Shown: positions 17,360-26,067, counted from the stretch's first letter. The stretch is 64,000 bases of DNA from AP-15 sp963785565 (GCA_963785565.1 CAWAVV010000008.1:1-64000), one strand, 5' to 3'. Notes: generated by a model from the letters alone, not told the origin. Numbers and translations: made by a program.

Positions 17360-18001
17360 ATGGAAAGCGGCGACGCGATCAGCAACGGGCTCTTGATCCT
17401 GATCCTGCAGCATCCGCGAGAGAAGAAGGAGACGTTGGCGACGGCGGGCCTGACGGTTGCCATGTTGCGGCGGGCCGAGCTGGTCGTTGGGCTGTCTTGG
17501 CCGAATTTGGGGCGGGCGCTCGGACGGCCGGCCGATCCAGGGCGTTGGGCCGTGCTTTACCTCGGTTCGGTGCGCCCCAGGGCGTTTGGTCTGGAACGCG
17601 ACGTCATTGCTCTCGATCGCCACGGCCAGGCGGCGGCGAACCAGGGGGAGATGCTGCGCGACCTCGACGGCGCAATATTGCTCGACGGCAGCTGGGGCGA
17701 GGCGAAGTCGCTGTGGTGGCGCAACCCGTGGCTTCTCAAATTGCGCCGGCTGGTGCTCAATCCGCAACGTCCTTCGCACTTTAATCGCGTCCGCCGCGAA
17801 CCCCGGCGCGAGGCGCTGTCGACAATCGAAGCCGCGGCGTTGCTGCTGAGGCATATCGAGGGACGGCCGGAGATTGAGGCCGCGCTGAACGGTGCGCTGG
17901 ACCGCCTGATTGCCGAGACGCGCTCGCCCGCGAGGACCCAAGGGTCACGGGCGGGTCGCGAGGTAGATCAGGATCGCAGCCGCGGCGGCGACATTGAGTG
18001 A
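17360..18001 (+). CDS. DTW-domain protein, tRNA-uridine aminocarboxypropyltransferase-like
   Basis: A 213-residue member of the DTW family (TapT/YfiP, which form acp3U in tRNA from SAM). It carries LILILQHPREK near the N-terminus, DGSWGEAKSLWW (a DGSW variant of the DTW signature), LNPQRPSHFNRVRREP and ALSTIEAAALLL. It contains no cysteine, so the N-terminal Zn-type CxxC cluster common in this family is absent and the protein starts directly at the first core strand. An excellent AAAGGAGGA ribosome binding site (17346-17354) fixes the ATG. Its 3' end overlaps by ~57 bp, tail to tail, the restored end of the RNA methyltransferase gene on the other strand. Confidence 0.85.
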   Translation: MESGDAISNGLLILILQHPREKKETLATAGLTVAMLRRAELVVGLSWPNLGRALGRPADPGRWAVLYLGSVRPRAFGLERDVIALDRHGQAAANQGEMLRDLDGAILLDGSWGEAKSLWWRNPWLLKLRRLVLNPQRPSHFNRVRREPRREALSTIEAAALLLRHIEGRPEIEAALNGALDRLIAETRSPARTQGSRAGREVDQDRSRGGDIE

Positions 18002-18746
18002 CTGTATCCGGCCGTTACCTGGGATCGTCACGATTTCGTCGCAGGCGGCAAGGGTCGCCGGGTCGAGACCCTTCTCTTCGTTGCCTAAGATCAGGGCCGG
18101 GGGCTTGCCAGGCGGGGCGTCTCGCGAGGGGCGCGCCGAGACCGAGGGTGGCGCCGACGATGCGGTAGCGCTGCCGCAGCCCTGCCAAAGCCGCCGGCAG
18201 CGCCGCTTGGGAGAGAGTCAGGTGCTCGAGCCCGCCTTCAGCCACGCGATAGCTCGCATCCGAGGGGAGCGCCTGCTCGGGGCGATCGGCGAGCAGCATC
18301 CGTTCGATACCGAAAAACGCCGCAGTGCGGGCGATGGCGCCGAGATTATGCGGGTTGCCGATGCCGTCGAGGATCAGAAGCGGCTTTTCGTCCCGCGCCC
18401 AGCCGGCCGCCGCCGCCGGGTCGAAGGCGCCAAGCGGCCGCGGCCGGGCGATCGCGGCGATGCCGCCATGCAGCACGGTGCCGGCGACCCGCGCCAATTC
18501 CCCTGGGTCGATCTCGCGGTACGGCTTGCGGGCGTGGGCGAGCACCGAGCAGAACCTACCGGCTTCGCTGCGTAACCGCGGCTCGAAAAACAGCCGTTCG
18601 ACGCGCGCCGGGTCGGTTTCGAACAGCGCGCGTACGGCGGCGAGCCCGCACACGCGCAGCAACGTGCGCTCATGCAACAAACGCCCGCCGCGCGCCCGGC
18701 GGTCGGCGATTTCCCGGCCCGGACTCCGGCTTCGTGAGGCAATCAC
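17945..18746 (-). pseudogene. SpoU/TrmH-type RNA 2'-O-methyltransferase, frameshifted
   Basis: The N-terminal substrate-binding part (RVCGLAAVRALFETDPARVE) and motif 1 (ILDGIGNPHNLGAIARTAAFF) are read from the GTG at 18746. After GATLGLGAPLARR the frame is lost and the direct reading ends at 18015. One frame over, the SAM-knot motifs continue perfectly: KPPALILGNEEKGLDP, then IVTIPGNGRIQSLNVAAAAA, with the stop at 17945. One extra base at ~18110-18135 explains this. The enzyme would methylate a ribose in 23S rRNA or tRNA. GTG overlaps the S10 peptidase stop by 3 bp. It is either a recent pseudogene or a sequence error. Confidence 0.85.
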
Positions 18747-20227
18747 TGGGAAGGGGCGCCGGCGGCGGGCGCGGCATAGAGCCGGGCTGCGTCCTGAGCG
18801 AGGGCGCCGCGTGAAGCCGGGCGCAGGTACATCATATGCCCGCCCTCATAGACGCGAAGCCGGATCGCGTCGCGCGTCGCCGGCGGAATCTGCAGCTGCC
18901 CAACCAGCCAGCGCGACGCCAGATAGGGCGTCACCAAATCATAGCGGCCGTTGGCGATCAGCACTTTTGTCCCGGGATGCGCCAGCAGCGCCGCCTCGAG
19001 CGACGCCATTGGCAGGCCGCGACTGCCTGCCTGGCGCTCGCCCTCCCAGTTCCACTGGCGGGAGACATCACCGGCCAGGACCCGATAGGGCCGGTCGGTG
19101 TGATAGCCCAGCGCCTCGGCGACATACGCATTGAATGCAGATCCGAAAGCGGCCGCGGCTGGCCGCAACAATGGGTCGGGGCCCCCGTTTTCGCCGGTGG
19201 GGGCAGGCCGGACGATGGTCCCGTCGTAAACGCTGACCTGATCGCCTCGGTCCCGCAAAATCTCGCGGGCGAACACGTGGTTCGAGACGCGCGCTCGCCA
19301 GCGGCGAACGATCTCTTCGCGAAGTCCGATCATTCCGGCAACCCTCACGATAAAGGGATTACCGGGAGGCGGGCGGCCCTCGAGACCGGCGAGGCCGACA
19401 AGGTAATCGGTCAGGGCGAAATGCTCGACCGCCGCGAGGTCGCTGACCGCTGTAGGCACGTGCAGCGCGGCAGCGGTGGCGGCATAGGCCGGCAGGAAAA
19501 AGCCCGCGGCAAGCACGTCGCGCTCGCTCGGATGGAGCGCGGACAGATCGAGGGCCGGCGAGATCAGGACAAGCCCGCTGACCGTAACGTCGACATCCTG
19601 CGATAAGGTCCGCGCCATCGTGGCGGCCCGGAACCCACCATAGCTTTCGCCGACGAGATAAACCGGCGACGGCCAGCGCTGGTGGCGGGTCAGCCACAGC
19701 CGGACCACGGCGTCGAGCGAGTCGAGATCGGCATGCACGTCCCAAAACGGCTTGTCCGGATTTTGCTCTTTGCCCTCGCCGCGGCTGAAGCCCGTTCCGA
19801 CCGGGTCGATAAAGACGAGATCGGTAAAGGAAAGCCAAGTCACCGGATTGTCGACGAGGCGAACCGGCGGGCTCGGCGCATCGCCGTTTCCCGGGGTCTC
19901 GATGACCCTGGGCCCAAGCGCCCCCAAATGTAAAAACACCGAGGCGGCACCCGGTCCGCCATTGAACACAAAGCTGACCGGGCGGGTCGCGCCGGTAGGA
20001 GCCGCCGCGAGATAAGACACCGTAAAGATCGTGGCGGTCGTCGCCCCCTTTTGGTCGGTCAGCGCAAAAGTCTCGGCGATCGCGTCGTAGTCGAGGCGAT
20101 GATCGGACAGCGTGACGGCGTGATGGGTCGACACCCGCGCCGGCAGCGCGTTGTCCGGTTTGTCGTCAGCCCGGGCACCGGCGCTGCCCAGCAAAATCAG
20201 GACGATAGCATTGAGAAACCACGTCAT
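18743..20227 (-). CDS. Exported serine carboxypeptidase-like peptidase (S10 family)
   Basis: A 494-residue alpha/beta-hydrolase-fold peptidase. Residues 1-20 are a signal peptide (FLNAIVLILLGSAGARA), so it acts in the periplasm or outside. The oxyanion region is FNGGPGAASVFLHLG; VFIDPVGTGFS and nucleophile Ser195 in LVGESYGGFRA follow. The likely acid is in IANGRYDLVTPY and the histidine in YEGGHMMY. The ATG lies inside a dispersed CCTCAGGATGAC-type repeat (~20223-20262); the frame continues upstream to 20410, but that part is translated repeat DNA. The stop overlaps the next gene (GTGA). Confidence 0.88.
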   Translation of the reverse strand: MTWFLNAIVLILLGSAGARADDKPDNALPARVSTHHAVTLSDHRLDYDAIAETFALTDQKGATTATIFTVSYLAAAPTGATRPVSFVFNGGPGAASVFLHLGALGPRVIETPGNGDAPSPPVRLVDNPVTWLSFTDLVFIDPVGTGFSRGEGKEQNPDKPFWDVHADLDSLDAVVRLWLTRHQRWPSPVYLVGESYGGFRAATMARTLSQDVDVTVSGLVLISPALDLSALHPSERDVLAAGFFLPAYAATAAALHVPTAVSDLAAVEHFALTDYLVGLAGLEGRPPPGNPFIVRVAGMIGLREEIVRRWRARVSNHVFAREILRDRGDQVSVYDGTIVRPAPTGENGGPDPLLRPAAAAFGSAFNAYVAEALGYHTDRPYRVLAGDVSRQWNWEGERQAGSRGLPMASLEAALLAHPGTKVLIANGRYDLVTPYLASRWLVGQLQIPPATRDAIRLRVYEGGHMMYLRPASRGALAQDAARLYAAPAAGAPSQ

Positions 20228-20262
20228 CCTGAGGAAGCCGCAACGCGGCTGTCTTAAGGGCG
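20223..20262. repeat. Dispersed GTCATCCTGAGGA-type palindromic repeat
   Basis: The core GTCATCCTGAGGA is followed by a small hairpin (AGCCGCAACGCGGCT) and a degenerate GTCTTAAGG. It is the same element as the pair at 24678-24781. It covers the start codon of the S10 peptidase gene (ATG inside AGGATGAC on the minus strand), which may have captured it as a start region. Confidence 0.7.
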
Positions 20263-20428
20263 CACCGTGCCGATCCAGCCATCCTTCAATTCCCTCACAC
20301 GCTCCTTCGCCGGGAAGACGATAGAAGAGGAACCCGGGTGAACCTTCTGAATGAGTCTGAACACTAGGTGGTGTCGGCGCGAGCCGGCCTTGCGACCGCT
20401 CGCGCCGCACGTCGCAGTTATCAGCCGA

Positions 20429-21213
20429 TCACACCACCGGAGAGCGGCCGCCGTCGACGTTGATGGCACAGCCGGTGACATAAGAGGCGGCGTCGGAAGC
20501 GAGGAAGCAGGCGACGTTGGCGAATTCCTCGGCCCGGCCCATACGGCCCATCGGCACCCCACGGCCTGCCTGCGCGATCATTTCTTCGAGCGAGATATTG
20601 GCGCCCTCGCGCTGATGGCGGCGGACGATCTGGTCGCTGACGATGACCCCGACATGCAGGGAATTTACCAGCACGTTGTGCGGCGCGCCCTCATGCGACA
20701 ATGCCTTAGTGAAGGCCATCTGGGCGGCGCGGCTGACCGAGGTTGGGGCGCTGTCGGCGCCCGGCGCCTTGGCGCCGATGTTGAGAACGCTGATGATTCG
20801 GCCCCATTTGCGCTGCTTCATCTGCGGAAAGAGCAGAGCGGCAAAAGCGGATCTGGGCGAACAATTTGAGGTCGAGATCGGCTTGCCATTGCTCGTCGGT
20901 CAGCTGCTCGGACGGGCCGCGGGTCGACTGGCCGGCGTTGTTGACGAAGATGTCGACCTTGCCGAATTCGGACATGACCTGGTCATGAGGCCGCCTTGAT
21001 CGGCGCCATTTTCGACACGTCGCAACTGATCGCCGCGACCTTGCCCTTTGCGCCCCGCTGGATCTGGCCCTTCGCATCGGCCAGGGTTGCCGGGTCGCGC
21101 GCCAGGATCGCGACATCGGCGCCCGAGGCGGCGAATTCCTTGGCTATCGCCAGACCCAGGCCCTTGCTGCCGCCGGTGACGATCGCGCTTTTTCCGTCCA
21201 GTCGAACTTCCAT
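20429..21213 (-). pseudogene. Short-chain dehydrogenase/reductase with two frameshifts
   Basis: Three frames together give one SDR. Frame 1 (from ATG 21213) has the nucleotide-binding VTGGSKGLGLAIAKEFA and ISCDVSK, then stops at ~20983. Frame 2 carries YDQVMSEFG-like residues and VDIFVNNAGQSTRGP up to LKLFAQIRF. Frame 3 begins around FPQMKQRKWGRIISVLN and runs to VTGCAINVDGGRSPVV. Breaks are at ~20985-20997 and ~20838-20852. Where the catalytic Tyr-x3-Lys should be, the sequence is APTSVSRAAQMAFTKAL, with Thr and Arg aligned to Tyr and Lys, so even the intact ancestor was atypical. It lies in the same direction as the aldo/keto reductase upstream. Confidence 0.85.
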
Positions 21214-21242
21214 ACCCAGTCTCCTTCCCTTGAGTTCGCGAA

Positions 21243-22192
21243 TTATCGAGTCAGCCGATCGATCTCCTGCATCTCGTCCGCCGTCAATCGCCACGCTGCG
21301 GCAGAGCGCTTACATTCTGTTCGACTTGTTCGGGCGTCGTCGCCCCGGCGATGACGCTCGCCACCGCCGGGCGGTGCAGCAGCCAGCCCAGCGCCAGTTC
21401 GAGCAAGGTATGGCCACGCTCGGCCGCAAAGCCTTCGAGGCGCTCGGCGAGCACCCAGTTCGCTTCGGTCAGATAGCGCCCGGCCGCCCTTGATTCCGAA
21501 CTGAGGCGCGCTCCCCGCGGCAATGGCTCGCCGCGCTTATATTTGCCGGTCAGCAATCCGTTCGCCAGCGGGCGAAACGGGATCAGCCCGAGCCCGTAAG
21601 ACTCCAGCATCGACATCATGTCATCGTCGAGGTCGCGGGCGAGCAGGCTGTATTCTTCCTGGCACGAGACGAAATGGTGCAGCCCATGATGTTTTGAGGT
21701 CCATTGCGCCTCCACCACCTGCCACCCCGGCAGGGTAGAGCAGCCGAGGTATCGGACCTTGCCCTGGCGGACCAGATCGTCGAGGGCGCGCAGGGTCTCC
21801 TCGATCGGGGTTAAGGGGTCGGGCTGATGCTGCTGGTAGAGATCGATCCAGTCGGTCCGCAACCGCCGCAGGCTGGCCTCGACCTCGGCCATGATGTAAT
21901 GGCGCGAGGCGCCCTCGAACCGGCCCGAGCCATCCATCGGCCGGGCGAATTTGGTCGCCAGCACGATGTCCTTGCGGCGGTCGCCGAGGATCTGGCCGAG
22001 ACAGGTCTCGGAACTGCCGCGAGGATCGCCATAGGTGTCGGCTTCGTCAAAAAAAGTGATGCCGAGATCGAGCGCCTTGTGCACGACCCGCCGCGTGGCC
22101 TCGAGATCGATGCGCCCGCCGAAATTGTTGCAGCCGAGCCCGAGCGCCGACACGCGAAGCCCGGATTTTCCCAGATTGCGCTGCTCCACCAA
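21243..22192 (-). CDS. Aldo/keto reductase, C-terminal tail displaced by a frameshift
   Basis: An NADPH-dependent AKR of the YghZ/Kv-beta-like branch. The start is MVEQRNLGKSGLRVSALGLG; catalytic Asp and Tyr lie in FFDEADTYGDPRGSSE, the Lys in LATKFARP and the His in LYQQHQPD. The NADP site is SVIAGATTPEQVEQNV. The direct frame ends early at 21284 (SALPQRGD). One frame over, the usual family tail AAWRLTADEMQEIDRLTR follows with its stop at 21243, so a single-base loss at ~21290-21300 is likely. The catalytic core is intact, so a truncated enzyme could still fold. Confidence 0.85.
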
Positions 22193-22539
22193 ACAGTTCC
22201 CCCTCGCCCTTTCGCCGCGACACTATAGAGCTTTGCCCGAGAGGGAAAGGAGCGAGGGTTTGGCGGGGGCCGAGACATCGTCGTCACATCGCCACCTTCG
22301 GTCAGCAGCAATCTGCCGTTGAACAGGTGAATCCCGGTGTGCTGCACCTGCAGCAAATCTGCAGCGAGATCTCCCCCAAAGGTTGAGGGCACGATCAGCG
22401 TTTCATCCCGCCCGCTGCACGATCGAAGCTTTCTCAACGAGTTGGAATATACGAGGTGAAATGGGCGATTGTACGGCTGGCCTGGACGGCATGGCCAATG
22501 GCTGCATCCCGGCGGGCTGATGGGCCGACGGCGAGCCAC

Positions 22540-22665
22540 AGTGTTCTTGCCGAGAAACGAACGCATCGCTCGGCAATTCTGCGGCTTGCGTCGACAGATG
22601 GTCTATCTTGCGATGATGGTCGGCCGGCTGATCGATCTGGGCGTTGGCGGCCTACCCGCCTGAAG
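22540..22665. pseudogene. Scrambled remnant of a DNA methyltransferase gene
   Basis: On the minus strand 22540-22605 encodes RAMRSFLGKN, matching RAMRSFLGEN of the intact methyltransferase just downstream. Directly next to it, on the plus strand at ~22606-22650, MVYLAMMVGRLIDL matches MMAYLAMMAVRLIEL. In the intact gene these two pieces are contiguous and on the same strand, so the relic has one half inverted in place. Nucleotide identity is partial, indicating an older duplication. The flanking ~350 bp (22193-22540) hold nothing I can assign. Confidence 0.6.
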
Positions 22666-22670
22666 CGGGA

Positions 22671-22742
22671 GGGTGAGGTGGGCTGCCGGACGCGGTGCTC
22701 CCCCACCTCACCCTGCCCTCTCCGCCCCCGGGGGCGGAGAGG
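22671..22742. repeat. Two consecutive perfect hairpins before the methyltransferase gene
   Basis: The first hairpin has 12-bp arms (22671-22682 with 22702-22713; GGGTGAGGTGGG/CCCACCTCACCC). The second is a 26-bp perfect palindrome at 22717-22742 (13-bp arms, CCTCTCCGCCCCC/GGGGGCGGAGAGG). The second belongs to the dispersed family also seen at 41458-41485 and 53187-53212. They end ~20 bp before the ATG and ~8 bp before its ribosome binding site, so they would sit in the leader mRNA. Confidence 0.8.
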
Positions 22743-22761
22743 AAGGAAAACAGGAGAGCCG

Positions 22762-24459
22762 ATGACAAACGCACTTTACTACGGTGATAACCTCGACGTG
22801 CTGCGTAACGAGATAGCCAGCGACAGCGTCGATCTGATCTACCTCGACCCGCCGTTCAACAGCCAAGCCAATTACAACGTCCTGTTCAAGAGCCCGGCCG
22901 GCAAGGCCGCCGACGCCCAGATCGAGGCCTTTGAGGACACCTGGCATTGGGGCGAGCAGGCGGAGCGCGCCTTCGCCGACGTCCTGGCTTCGCCATCAAC
23001 GCAAGCCGCCGAGCTGCTGCGCGCGATGCGCTCGTTCTTGGGCGAAAACGACATGATGGCTTATCTGGCGATGATGGCCGTGCGCCTGATCGAATTGCAC
23101 CGCGTCTTAAAGCCGACCGGCTCGCTCTACCTGCACTGCGACCCGACCGCCAGCCATTATTTGAAGCTGTTGCTGGATGGTATTTTTGGTCCAAGGGATT
23201 TTCGATCGGAAATCGTCTGGAAAAGGTCGAGTGCGCATAGTGACACAAAACAGGGTCGTAAACTGCACGGGCATATCCACGACATTATACTCTTCTACAC
23301 GAAAGGGGAGGAGTGGACCTGGAATGAGGTCTATACGCCCTATGATGAATCGTACGTTGGTCGGGATTACCGACTTAGAGACGAAGAGACTGGCCGGCAT
23401 TATCGGCGCGGCGATCTGACGGCCGCGCGCCCTGGCGGCGATACCGAATATGATTGGCGTGTGAGAAAGCAAGAGGGCATACGCGAGCGTTGGCAGGCCG
23501 ATCTCGATGACGAGTATTTGGAACCAAAGCCGGGTTGGGAATACAAAGCAGTGCGCCCCTATACAGGCCGATATTGGGCGTACTCAAAGGAAAACATGCG
23601 GCAATTCGCACTTGAAGAACGTTTGCGCCATACGTTTGATGGCATGCCCGAATATAAGCGCTATCTCGACGAAATGCCGGGTGTTCCGCTCCAAGATTTA
23701 TGGACCGATATCACCCCCATCATCGCCGGAACACAGGAGCGGCTTGGTTATCCGACCCAGAAGCCGGTTGCGCTGTTGGAACGGATCATTTCTGCGTCGT
23801 CGAATCCCGGTGATCTGGTTCTCGACCCGTTTTGCGGGTGCGGGACTACGATTCATGCGGCGCAGAAACTCGGGCGGGCCTGGATCGGCATCGACATTAC
23901 GCATCTGGCGATTTCGCTGATCGAGCGGCGGCTCAAGGACGCGTTTCCCGGCGTCGCGTTTGAGGTGCATGGCACCCCGAAGGATTTGGAAAGTGCGGTC
24001 GACCTCGCTCGCCGCGACAAATACCAGTTCCAGTGGTGGGCGGTGTCGTTGGTCGATGCGCGGCCTTATGGCGGCAAGAAAAAGGGAGCCGATGGCGGCA
24101 TCGACGGCATCCTGTTCTTTCGCAGCGACAAGGACAAGACCGAGAAGGCGCTGATCTCGGTCAAGGGCGGCGAGAATGTCGGGGTCGGCATGGTGCGGGA
24201 CCTGATCGCCGTCGTCGAACGCGAGAAGGCGGCGGTCGGCGTCTTGATCTCGCTCGCCATGCCGACGCGCGCGATGGAGCGCGAGGCGGCTGCCGCCGGC
24301 CTGTTCGAAGGGCCGTTCGAGAGTGTGCCGAAAATTCAGATCATCACTTTGGCCGAGTTGTTCCAGGGAATTCGCCCGCGCATCCCACGGATCGACGCCG
24401 CCGCCACCTTCCGCACCGCCGCGCGCGAGAGCGCCAACACCCAAGGGCGTCTGCTGTGA
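22762..24459 (+). CDS. Single-chain DNA methyltransferase / Mrr-like restriction nuclease
   Basis: A 565-residue protein with two activities. Residues 1-~385 are a beta-class DNA methyltransferase: DPPF at 29-32 (LIYLDPPFNSQANYN), LYLHCDPTASHYLK, and the AdoMet motif DPFCGCGTT at 355-363 after TQKPVALLERII. Residues ~400-520 are an Mrr-type PD-(D/E)xK domain: ADGGIDGILFF (Asp448) and ALISVKGG (Lys468). This suggests a fused restriction-modification enzyme. CAGGAGAG precedes ATG 22762. The central part (~23170-23800), probably target recognition, is AT-richer than the ends. Alternatively the nuclease-like domain may only bind DNA. Confidence 0.88.
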   Translation: MTNALYYGDNLDVLRNEIASDSVDLIYLDPPFNSQANYNVLFKSPAGKAADAQIEAFEDTWHWGEQAERAFADVLASPSTQAAELLRAMRSFLGENDMMAYLAMMAVRLIELHRVLKPTGSLYLHCDPTASHYLKLLLDGIFGPRDFRSEIVWKRSSAHSDTKQGRKLHGHIHDIILFYTKGEEWTWNEVYTPYDESYVGRDYRLRDEETGRHYRRGDLTAARPGGDTEYDWRVRKQEGIRERWQADLDDEYLEPKPGWEYKAVRPYTGRYWAYSKENMRQFALEERLRHTFDGMPEYKRYLDEMPGVPLQDLWTDITPIIAGTQERLGYPTQKPVALLERIISASSNPGDLVLDPFCGCGTTIHAAQKLGRAWIGIDITHLAISLIERRLKDAFPGVAFEVHGTPKDLESAVDLARRDKYQFQWWAVSLVDARPYGGKKKGADGGIDGILFFRSDKDKTEKALISVKGGENVGVGMVRDLIAVVEREKAAVGVLISLAMPTRAMEREAAAAGLFEGPFESVPKIQIITLAELFQGIRPRIPRIDAAATFRTAARESANTQGRLL

Positions 24460-24949
24460 GCGATTAGCCGGCGTGGTGGTGGACCGGAAGCCCGTCGGAT
24501 CTGCCGGCGGCAATTTTCTCCTCGCCATATCGGCCCACGGGTCCGGCTTTTAGCCGGCCCGAGGACAGGCTCCGGCCAGTACCCATGGCGGAAATGGATC
24601 CCGGCAGGCGAGCGTGTGAAAGCATTAGAAATGGGCTGGAGGAGCACGGCGCGTCCCCCGCCTTCGCGAGGGCAGGCTCTTCGAGACGACCGCTTCGCGG
24701 CCTCCTCAGGATGACGACTTTTTCTAATCCGATCAATGGCTTCCGTCATGCTGAGGAGCGCCCAGAGGGCGTGTCTCGAAGCACGCACGACCGTAACGCA
24801 GCCTTCGTCTTCCTCTCTTCACCGTGTCCGCTCCGCCTGCGAGCGCAGAGAGGCAAACTGGACGGGCGCCGGGCGCGTTTCGAAGCGGGCGGGCGGCACT
24901 ACGCGCGGCCTCGGCCGCCGAACATTACGCCTGATCAGCCGGGCGCACT
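24460..24949. other. Intergenic stretch without a convincing gene
   Basis: Reading frames here lack family features and follow repeat DNA. The only structure seen is the inverted pair of dispersed repeats at 24678-24781 and a degenerate palindrome near 24820-24855 (CTCCGCCTGCGAGCGCAGAG). Confidence 0.6.
24678..24781. repeat. Inverted pair of dispersed CCTCAGGATGAC-type repeats
   Basis: Unit A (24678-24715) reads TCGAGACG ... CCTCCTCAGGATGAC. Unit B (24744-24781) is the reverse orientation, GTCATGCTGAGGAG ... GTGTCTCGAA. Together they form a long imperfect palindrome with a ~28 bp AT-rich spacer. The same element occurs at 20223-20262. Such units are common in alphaproteobacterial intergenic DNA. 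Confidence 0.75.
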
Positions 24950-25207
24950 TCAGCCGTGGGGCAAATAGCGTATCGCGGCAACAATGATTCCGGTCAGGAA
25001 GACCATGATACTGCCGAACCGCAACGTCATCCGATGTTCAAGCTCGCTCATGCGCGGCAGCAGTTCCGCCTTAAGTTCTTGAAGATCCGCCTTGGTCGCG
25101 ACATTGGCCTGAATCGCGTCGAAGATCTCGGTGGCGATACGCTCGGCGGCCTTGCGGTCGATGTTGGCATCGGCGAGGGCATTAGTCAGCGATAGCCGAT
25201 CGGTCAT
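24950..25207 (-). CDS. Small coiled-coil membrane protein (DUF1640/CCDC90-like)
   Basis: 85 residues. A helical, charged N-terminal part (KAAERIATEIFDAIQANVAT, KADLQELKAELLPRMSELEH) fits a coiled coil, and the C-terminus has one membrane helix (GSIMVFLTGIIVAAIRYL). This matches the small bacterial DUF1640-like proteins often found beside unrelated genes; function unknown. It lies 26 bp downstream of the SDR stop on the same strand and may share its transcript. Confidence 0.75.
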   Translation of the reverse strand: MTDRLSLTNALADANIDRKAAERIATEIFDAIQANVATKADLQELKAELLPRMSELEHRMTLRFGSIMVFLTGIIVAAIRYLPHG

Positions 25208-25233
25208 GACGTCCTCCGCGGCGCGATGCTCGA

Positions 25234-26067
25234 TTAACCGGCCGGGTGCATTTCGAAGCCGGCGGGGCGGCCGGCGCGTTTGGCGGCCTCGGCAGGGGGT
25301 AGCGAGGGGTCCCAGAGATTGGCGTCGAAGCGCCAGCCGTTGACCTTGTCGGCTTCGCGCGAGACGACGTAGAGCAAGGGCGGCACCATCTCGTCCGGTT
25401 CGACGAGGCGCGCGGCGCGGCCGTCGCGGCTCATCGCGCGCATCTCCTCGGCCATTCCCGGCGTGTTGGCGCCGGCGCCGGGGTTGACGATGTTGATCGT
25501 CAAACCCGTACCCTCGGTCTCCTTGGCCCACACCTCGGTCGCCATTTCGAGCGCCGCCTTCGAGGCGCCGTAAGGGTGGGTCCCGGCGCGGTTCATCGTG
25601 TCGAGCTTGGTCGTCACATTGACGATGCGGCCCCAGCCGCGGGCCACCATGCCCGGCGACACTCGGCGCGCCAGCCGGTCGCCGGCGAGATAGTTGGTGG
25701 CGATCACGTTCTCGACGATGTCGTCGCCGACCTCCCAGAATTTCTGAATCGTCGGCCGCCGGAAGCGGGGCGGATCGATATAGGTGAACGTCAGCCCGGC
25801 ATTGTTGACGAGGATGTCTATCTGGCCGAGCTGAGCTTCGGCCGCGGCGACGATCCGGTCGCACTCGGCGGCTCGGCGCAGATCGGCCACGAGCGGGTGT
25901 AGGCGCTCGGCCAGCGGAGTGCGGTGTATCTCGCGCTCGAATTCGGCCACATCCGTCTCGATATGGCCGATTGCTAGAACCCGGCAACCCTCGCGCGCCA
26001 GCCCCAACGCCATCGCCCGGCCGAGGCCGCGCAAGCCGCCGGTGACGATCGCAACCCGCTGTTCCAT
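25234..26067 (-). CDS. SDR-family oxidoreductase
   Basis: A 277-residue classical short-chain dehydrogenase. The Rossmann motif is VTGGLRGLGRAMALG; VADLRR marks the adenine-side aspartate, ILVNNAGLTFT is the NNAG motif, and the catalytic Tyr and Lys are in HPYGASKAALEMA after a serine-equivalent threonine (NVTTKLD). After NPGAGANTPGMAEEM comes a longer C-terminus than usual (KVNGWRFDANLWDPSLPP). The ATG at 26067 puts the beta strand at residue 4, normal for the family. Substrate unknown. Confidence 0.9.
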   Translation of the reverse strand: MEQRVAIVTGGLRGLGRAMALGLAREGCRVLAIGHIETDVAEFEREIHRTPLAERLHPLVADLRRAAECDRIVAAAEAQLGQIDILVNNAGLTFTYIDPPRFRRPTIQKFWEVGDDIVENVIATNYLAGDRLARRVSPGMVARGWGRIVNVTTKLDTMNRAGTHPYGASKAALEMATEVWAKETEGTGLTINIVNPGAGANTPGMAEEMRAMSRDGRAARLVEPDEMVPPLLYVVSREADKVNGWRFDANLWDPSLPPAEAAKRAGRPAGFEMHPAG

